From positions 1 through 10,030 of the forward strand of contig JAJPYW010000160.1 of NCBI GenBank assembly GCA_021204715.1: a stretch of 10,030 nt of DNA. Direction: 5' to 3'. The position numbers and the translations under genes were made by a program. Below the pieces are notes generated by a model. That model worked only from the letters and a program-made list of their open reading frames with translations. It ran no database searches and had not been told where the DNA came from. The number at the start of each line of letters is the position of its first letter. Position 1 is the stretch's first letter. Shown here one piece after another: positions 5,186 through 10,030 of this stretch. The DNA comes from Prevotellaceae bacterium. Its GTDB lineage: Bacteria; Bacteroidota; Bacteroidia; Bacteroidales; Bacteroidaceae.

Positions 5186-7894
5186 ATGACGCGATGTATC
5201 TTTACTTTGCTTGCCGCCCTGCTGCTCGCGGCCGTGGCGGTGGATGCCAAGAATGTGAAAGGGAAGGTCAAAGATTCCCAATCGGGAGAAGAGATTATCG
5301 GAGCCACCATTGTGGTGAAAGACAACGCCGCCAGGGGAACCGTAACGGGGTTGGACGGCAGTTTTACGCTCTCCATAGACGGTTATCCCTGCACGCTCGT
5401 ATGCACTTACGTGGGTTACAAGTCCGTTGAGCGCACCTTGAAGAAGGATGAAAACAACATAGCCATTGCATTGGATGCCGACAACTTGGTGTTGGGCGAA
5501 GTGACCATAGTCGCCCAAAACCCCGGGCGCACCGAAGTGGGCGCGCGGGGCATCGAGAGACAGGCGCTCAATGTGGTGAATGTGATGAGCGCCAAAGCCA
5601 TCGAGTTGTCGCCCGACTTGACCGTGGCCAACGTCATACAGCGCATGAGCGGCGTCACCATGGAACGAAGCAGCTCCGGCGAAGGGCAGTATGCCATCCT
5701 GCGGGGCATGGACAAGCGCTACAACTACACCTTGGTGAACGGCGTGAAGATACCCAGCCCCGACAACAAGAACCGCTTCGTGCCGCTCGACATCTTCCCC
5801 TCCGAGTTGCTCGACCGTTTGGAAGTGGTCAAGTCGCTCACCGCCAATTTAGAGGGCGACGGCATAGGCGGCGCCGTGAACATGGTGATGAAAGACGCCC
5901 CGGGCGAGCGTCAGCTCACGGCCAACCTCTCCACGGGCTACAGCCTCCACTTCCTCCACCACGATTTCCAATCCTTCAGCGCGGGCGACATCGCGCGCAA
6001 GAGCCCCAACGAAGAGTATGGCGACGCTTATCCGGCCGACGCCACAGACTTCACCATGAAGAACCTGCGCGTGAAGTCGGCCAAGCCGTTGCCCGACCTT
6101 TCAGCCGGCTTCTCTTACGGCGACCGCTTCTTGGGTGAACACTTGGGGCTGATGGCCGCTTTGAGTTACTCCAACCGCAACAAAGGGAAGGTGAGCGACA
6201 TGTACGAGAGCGCCGCCGACAACAACGGCGTGCAATCCATCACCAACCGTTACTTCTCCGAAAGGCAGACGCGCGTGGGCGCCCACTTGAAGTTGGATTA
6301 CTACATCGACCAGCAGAACAAAATCACTTGGTACAACGGCTGCATGGACTTCCGCGACGCGCAAACGCGCGATGCCGTGGGCACGCAGGACGAAATCGTC
6401 CGCCTGCGCCTGCAGCACCAACGCATTCTCAACTCCACGTTGAAGGGCGAGCACAAACTGCTTCTCCATGACGCCCTCGGCATCAACTGGGGCGTCAACA
6501 TAGCGGGCGCGCGCAACTATATACCCGACAACGCGCAGATACAGTTGAAGAACAACACTGACGGCGCCGCACAGTGGGTAAACAACGACACCGGCGCCAT
6601 ACGCCGTTGGGAACACAACAGCGACGACGACATCTCCGGTTACTTGGACTTGAGCTACCAATTGAAAACAGCGGCCGGCGGCGCGCTCGAGTTCACCGCC
6701 GGCGGCATGTACCGTGACAAGAAGCGCGCCAGCTTCTACCACGAGTACAACTTCCAGCCTTACGACGAGAGCAAGCCCGACGTGAACCGTTACGACCAGT
6801 ACCGTGGCGAAGACTGGGACAATTACGATGAAATCAGCTTCCGCTTGAGCAGCTACACGCTGAGCGACCCCATGAACTACGACGCCACCGAGAAGATAGG
6901 CGCCGGATACGGACAGTTGCGCTACACCCGCGGGCGTTGGCAAGTGGTGGGCGGCCTGCGCGTGGAGCACACTGACCAAGGTTACACGCTGCTTTACCCC
7001 ACCGAAGGTGCCCGGGGCGAAGGCTCGCAGCGCTACACCGACTTCTTGCCCGACGTGCACATACGCTACAACATACACAAGGACGCCAACCTGCGTCTCT
7101 CCTATTACCGTGCCGTCAACCGTCCCAGCTTCTTCGAGATTGTGCCTTACCACATCATCAACGAAGACTACAACGAAAGCGGCAACCCCGACTTGAAGCA
7201 CACCACCGCCGAGAACTTCGACTTGCGCTACGAGTACTTCCCCAAGCCCACCGAGCAAGTAATGGCGTGCCTATTCTACAAGAAGCTCAAGAACCCTATC
7301 GAGTATGGCATGCAACCCGTGGGGCAAGAGACCTTCTACACGCCCGGCAACTACGGCGACGCCGGCAATTGGGGCGTTGAATTGGACGTGATGAAGTACT
7401 TCCGTTGGTTCGGCGTCAAGGCCAACTACACCTTCATCCACTCTTCCATCACCACTTCCAAGTTGCATGAATTGACGGACGAGAACGGCAGCGTCTATAC
7501 CGTTTACGACGAGCAGACGCGCCCCCTCTTCGGGCAGGCGGCACACGTGTTCAACTGCTCGTTGCTCTTCAAGGACGCGAGGCGTGGATGGGACGGACAG
7601 ATAGCCTTCTCACGCACCGGCAAGCGCGTCTCCGTGATAGACCGCTTCTACGAGAACGACCGTTGGGACGCCGGCGTCACGCAGCTCGACGTGAGTGCCG
7701 AGAAGCAGTTCAAGTGTGGCCTCTCCCTCTTTTTGAAAGGGCAGAACCTGCTGAACACGCCGCTCATCCGCTACTACCATGCCAACGACCGCAACGCTTC
7801 CACCCTGAACGTGCGCCGCTACGACAAAGGCGTTGTGGAGCGTGAGGAGAAGACCGGGCAGAGTTTCCTTTTGGGCATGAGATACAAGTTATAA
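5186..7894 (+). CDS. TonB-dependent outer-membrane receptor with CarboxypepD_reg-like N-terminal domain
   Basis: This 902-residue protein is an outer-membrane beta-barrel that imports a ligand using TonB energy. It has a signal peptide at about 1-21 and a carboxypeptidase-regulatory-like domain at about 24-98 (VKGKVKDSQSGEEIIGATI, then GTVTGLDGSF and YVGYKSVE). The plug spans about 115-240, with TVANVIQRMSGVTMERS at 146-162, RGMDKRYNYTLVNGV at 173-187, PSELLDRLEVVKSLTANLEG at 205-224 and GIGGAVNM at 226-233. The rest is barrel, ending in FLLGMRYKL. The plug pattern recalls the TIGR01782-type receptor family more than SusC, and no SusD-like gene follows. It lies 40 bases after the phosphatase and 41 bases before the lipoprotein gene, so an operon is likely. 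No separate promoter is visible in front of it. The transported ligand is unknown; a dephosphorylation product or phosphate ester is a guess from context. Confidence 0.92.
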   Translation: MTRCIFTLLAALLLAAVAVDAKNVKGKVKDSQSGEEIIGATIVVKDNAARGTVTGLDGSFTLSIDGYPCTLVCTYVGYKSVERTLKKDENNIAIALDADNLVLGEVTIVAQNPGRTEVGARGIERQALNVVNVMSAKAIELSPDLTVANVIQRMSGVTMERSSSGEGQYAILRGMDKRYNYTLVNGVKIPSPDNKNRFVPLDIFPSELLDRLEVVKSLTANLEGDGIGGAVNMVMKDAPGERQLTANLSTGYSLHFLHHDFQSFSAGDIARKSPNEEYGDAYPADATDFTMKNLRVKSAKPLPDLSAGFSYGDRFLGEHLGLMAALSYSNRNKGKVSDMYESAADNNGVQSITNRYFSERQTRVGAHLKLDYYIDQQNKITWYNGCMDFRDAQTRDAVGTQDEIVRLRLQHQRILNSTLKGEHKLLLHDALGINWGVNIAGARNYIPDNAQIQLKNNTDGAAQWVNNDTGAIRRWEHNSDDDISGYLDLSYQLKTAAGGALEFTAGGMYRDKKRASFYHEYNFQPYDESKPDVNRYDQYRGEDWDNYDEISFRLSSYTLSDPMNYDATEKIGAGYGQLRYTRGRWQVVGGLRVEHTDQGYTLLYPTEGARGEGSQRYTDFLPDVHIRYNIHKDANLRLSYYRAVNRPSFFEIVPYHIINEDYNESGNPDLKHTTAENFDLRYEYFPKPTEQVMACLFYKKLKNPIEYGMQPVGQETFYTPGNYGDAGNWGVELDVMKYFRWFGVKANYTFIHSSITTSKLHELTDENGSVYTVYDEQTRPLFGQAAHVFNCSLLFKDARRGWDGQIAFSRTGKRVSVIDRFYENDRWDAGVTQLDVSAEKQFKCGLSLFLKGQNLLNTPLIRYYHANDRNASTLNVRRYDKGVVEREEKTGQSFLLGMRYKL

Positions 7895-7935
7895 ACCTTT
7901 ATAAGACATAGTATAAACCAATCATCTTTATTCGT

Positions 7936-9555
7936 ATGAAATCATTCAAAACTTTGGCAATGGTGTGCATTGCCCTTACCGGCTGTTTCATGGCTTCGTG
8001 TAGCGACGACAACGGCGAAACCGCTGATGTAATCAAGAAATTCGTATTGTCACAAAGCGCCATTACCCTCTCTCCCGAAGGGACGGAGACGTTGGAGTGT
8101 ACTTTCTTTCCCCAGAATATCGCCGACCAAGAAGTAACTTGGAGCTCGTCCGATGAAAGTGTAGCTACCGTGTCCGGCGGTGTGGTCACTGCCTTGACGC
8201 CGGGTGTGGCCGTTGTTACCGCCACGCCCGATGCCGCCCCGTCGTTGGCCTGTCGTTGTACCGTCACCGTGGCCATGAACACCATGGAAGTGTCGGGCAC
8301 GGTGGAGGGTGTGTGGGAGGCATACACCACCGTCACCGTGAAGGGGCAGTTGGAAGTGCCCCAAGGCAGCAGCCTCACCATTGAGGAGGGTGTGGAGGTG
8401 CTCTTCAATTCAGCCGACGCGCAAGGTACGGGCATTGAGTTCACCGTCAACGGGAACATCTACTGCATGGGTACGGAAGAGGCGCCTGTTGTTTTCTCCA
8501 TTCCCTCGGCGGAACGTACCTTTGCCAATGTATTGGACAAAAAGAACCTTTGGGGTGGCTTCATGCTGAATAATCAGGCCGATGATGCCGAGGCGCTCTT
8601 CAGCCATTGTGACATTGAGTACGTGGGCAGCCCCATGACCGAGACGTCGCCTTCTGTATTGGCGGGCATCTATACCGCGGGCGAGGACTACGGGGTACAG
8701 ATTACCACCGGCCCTTCGTTCAAGGGGAGTTTGGTGGTGGAGTATTGTACCATTGCCAACGGCTTTGCCGACGGTATTTACATGCAAGGGGGCAAGGGCG
8801 TCATCACCCACAATGTGTTTGCTTGCAACGGGGCCACGGGCGGCGAGGCGGTCAACGTGAAGGCGGGTACCACCACCACGGTGGCTTATAATGTGATGTA
8901 CAGCCCCAATACCAACGGGTTGAAGCTTTCCAGCTCGGGGCAGGACGACACGGCGGGGCGTTACCAGTCAAAGTGTGTGGCTTATAATAATACCATTGTG
9001 AACGCCGGCTGGCGGCGCGACGGCGTGAAAGGGGGCTGCGTTTATGTCGAGAAGAATGTGTTGGCCAATGTGTTCAACAACTTGATGGTGAATTGCAAGT
9101 TTCGTGCCATGGCGCCCAAGTGGGGCAATCCGGGTGTGAAGAACGGTTGCGACGACAAGTCGGTCATCGACTATAACTGTTATCTTTCGGGCAGTGTGGT
9201 GAGTGACTTCAAGCAGGATGAAGAGGAAGGGGCGGTTCAGACGCCTTGCGATGGATACAACAGCAGCAACGAGAATTATGCCGACGCGGTGGATGCCCAC
9301 AGCCTCATTGCGCAGGCGGCGGATGACATTGACATCGCTTTTGTGAATTTCCCGTACGACTCGGTGTTGTTGTCTGATACTTCGTATGACAGTAGTTGGG
9401 ATTTCCGTGTTGTTTCTATGATTGAGGGGGCTACCGGGGATGCTTCGTTGGCTCGGTTGGGTGACATGGATTATGTTGATTCGGGGTTGACGGTGGGTGG
9501 CAAGGTGTATAGTGCCGACGCGCCGGGAGTGTTCTTCGGGGCTTACGCGAAGTGA
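7936..9555 (+). CDS. Predicted surface lipoprotein with Big_2 domain and parallel beta-helix
   Basis: This 539-residue protein begins with a lipoprotein signal. The best lipid-attachment site is C22 (FMASC), followed by SDDNGE, an acidic stretch like the Bacteroidota signal that sends lipoproteins to the cell surface. C17 (ALTGC) is a second possible lipobox. Residues ~35-113 form a Big_2 Ig-like domain, with SAITLSPEGTETLECTF, then VTWSSSDESVATVSGGVVTA. Residues ~118-430 look like a right-handed parallel beta-helix, with repeated short-strand and NGG/NN turns such as YCTIANGFADGIYMQGG (270-286) and CVAYNNTIVNAG (347-358). The C-terminal ~110 residues are not recognised. There are 13 cysteines after C22. 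No catalytic motif is evident, so it could be a ligand-binding partner of the receptor or a polysaccharide-active protein. It is the last gene before the terminator. Confidence 0.82.
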   Translation: MKSFKTLAMVCIALTGCFMASCSDDNGETADVIKKFVLSQSAITLSPEGTETLECTFFPQNIADQEVTWSSSDESVATVSGGVVTALTPGVAVVTATPDAAPSLACRCTVTVAMNTMEVSGTVEGVWEAYTTVTVKGQLEVPQGSSLTIEEGVEVLFNSADAQGTGIEFTVNGNIYCMGTEEAPVVFSIPSAERTFANVLDKKNLWGGFMLNNQADDAEALFSHCDIEYVGSPMTETSPSVLAGIYTAGEDYGVQITTGPSFKGSLVVEYCTIANGFADGIYMQGGKGVITHNVFACNGATGGEAVNVKAGTTTTVAYNVMYSPNTNGLKLSSSGQDDTAGRYQSKCVAYNNTIVNAGWRRDGVKGGCVYVEKNVLANVFNNLMVNCKFRAMAPKWGNPGVKNGCDDKSVIDYNCYLSGSVVSDFKQDEEEGAVQTPCDGYNSSNENYADAVDAHSLIAQAADDIDIAFVNFPYDSVLLSDTSYDSSWDFRVVSMIEGATGDASLARLGDMDYVDSGLTVGGKVYSADAPGVFFGAYAK

Positions 9556-9588
9556 GTTCATTGTCCCTTTGATATGTGATTGTTGGTA

Positions 9589-9626
9589 GATGGGGATGTG
9601 TCTTTTGACACAGCCCCATCGGTTTT
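9589..9626 (+). terminator. Intrinsic terminator of the phosphatase-receptor-lipoprotein unit
   Basis: GATGGGG (9589-9595) pairs with CCCCATC (9614-9620), and TGTGTC (9597-9602) pairs with GACACA (9607-9612), with one A-G mismatch between the two stems and a TTTT loop. The hairpin is followed by GGTTTT. It lies 33 bases after the lipoprotein stop and is the first strong terminator downstream of base 4213. Confidence 0.88.
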
Positions 9627-9754
9627 ATAATGGTTGCGTTGGCATTGACTGCTGTGATATGTTGGTTTTACGGGGAGGTTGTGTGCTCCTATGGGATGTT
9701 GTGAGGGGGCGGCGGATGTGCTTTAGGCATTGTCTTGGCTTGCTGTATGTTGGT

Positions 9755-9828
9755 TTACGGTTATGCTTTTGGCAGGGGAGTGACATGCTGCGTAAAAGGA
9801 TTACGGATGTGGTTGGGGCAGGGGAGTG
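9755..9828 (+). repeat. Degenerate direct repeat, 46-base period
   Basis: Bases 9755-9782 and 9801-9828 align with 23 of 28 identities. Both begin TTACGG and end with an identical 12-mer, GGCAGGGGAGTG (9771-9782 and 9817-9828). The second copy abuts the left arm of the large inverted repeat at 9829. Related fragments lie nearby, for example TATGTTGGTTT with ACGG near 9657-9673 and 9746-9760. The surrounding stretch is G/T-rich and non-coding. Confidence 0.5.
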
Positions 9829-9920
9829 GCCTTTGTGTCACATCGTAGCACGAAGCCGGATATGGTCGTTCCTCCCGAACCTCCGGCTTCGTGCTACGAT
9901 GTTACACAAAGGCTTTACTC
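9824..9920. repeat. Long inverted repeat (32-base arms) forming a near-perfect hairpin
   Basis: The left arm 9829-9860 and right arm 9882-9913 are reverse complements over 32 positions with one mismatch (C9839 against T9903). They enclose a 21-base loop, which itself can pair GTTC (9868-9871) with GAAC (9877-9880). Outside the arms GAGT (9824-9827) can pair with ACTC (9917-9920) across a small internal loop. The core is ATCGTAGCACGAAGCCGGA and its complement. No T-run follows, so it is not an ordinary terminator. It could be a small non-autonomous palindromic element (REP or MITE-like), a structured RNA, or a cruciform-forming protein site. The rest of 9627-10030 contains no gene I can support. 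Confidence 0.85.
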
Positions 9921-10030
9921 AAAGGTTCGTGATTTGCTTAGGGTTTTGTCCTATGGGGGCAGCGGAATGTAGCTTGCTTGGGGTTGGTGGCGCGACCATT
10001 CCGTCAAATCTTCGCACAGCGCTTCGCTTA

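Noticed and set aside
6101..7258. A 385-codon open frame on the minus strand inside the receptor gene
   Set aside because: Its translation is valine- and alanine-rich without family motifs, and it is antisense to a clear TonB receptor. Long antisense frames are expected opposite GC-rich genes.
5186..9555. A SusC/SusD pair (polysaccharide utilisation locus)
   Set aside because: The receptor plug pattern is not the SusC type, and the partner lipoprotein is Big_2 plus beta-helix, not the helical SusD fold; no glycoside hydrolase is present.
9824..9920. An invertible promoter flanked by inverted repeats
   Set aside because: The 21-base interior is too short to hold a promoter, and no gene or recombinase is visible beside it.

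Overview
The window looks like a chromosomal segment from a member of the Bacteroidota, most likely order Bacteroidales; I cannot name a genus. The grounds are several Bacteroides-type -7 promoter elements (TAnnTTTG) at sensible distances from start codons, almost no Shine-Dalgarno signals, a TonB-dependent receptor with an N-terminal carboxypeptidase-regulatory-like domain, a Big_2 lipoprotein with an acidic CSDDN-type surface-export signal, and folP linked to a diadenylate cyclase gene.

Bases 1-3114 are housekeeping. A sodium:neurotransmitter-symporter-type transporter runs off the left edge on the minus strand. It is divergent from a small VanZ-like membrane protein. That gene converges on murF (minus strand, last cytoplasmic step of peptidoglycan precursor synthesis). 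murF in turn diverges from folP (dihydropteroate synthase).

Bases 3115-4035 hold cdaA, a membrane-bound c-di-AMP synthase with a GTG start. Its leader contains a hairpin, two near-identical 29-base repeats and an 18-codon reading frame.

Bases 4100-9626 form what looks like one three-gene transcription unit for the cell envelope: a secreted type-5 (purple-acid-phosphatase-like) phosphatase, a TonB-dependent outer-membrane receptor without a SusD partner, and a Big_2/parallel-beta-helix lipoprotein predicted to sit on the cell surface. A strong intrinsic terminator follows the third gene. Upstream of the first gene are TGTAAC direct repeats on an 11-base register, ending 10 bases before a perfect -7 element. 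This is the geometry of a PhoB/PhoP-type operator. Together the parts suggest an uncharacterised phosphate-starvation system that captures and dephosphorylates an organic phosphate and imports the product. The function is inference.

Bases 9556-10030 have no recognisable gene. They hold the terminator, a G/T-rich stretch with degenerate repeats, and a striking 32-base-arm inverted repeat with one mismatch.
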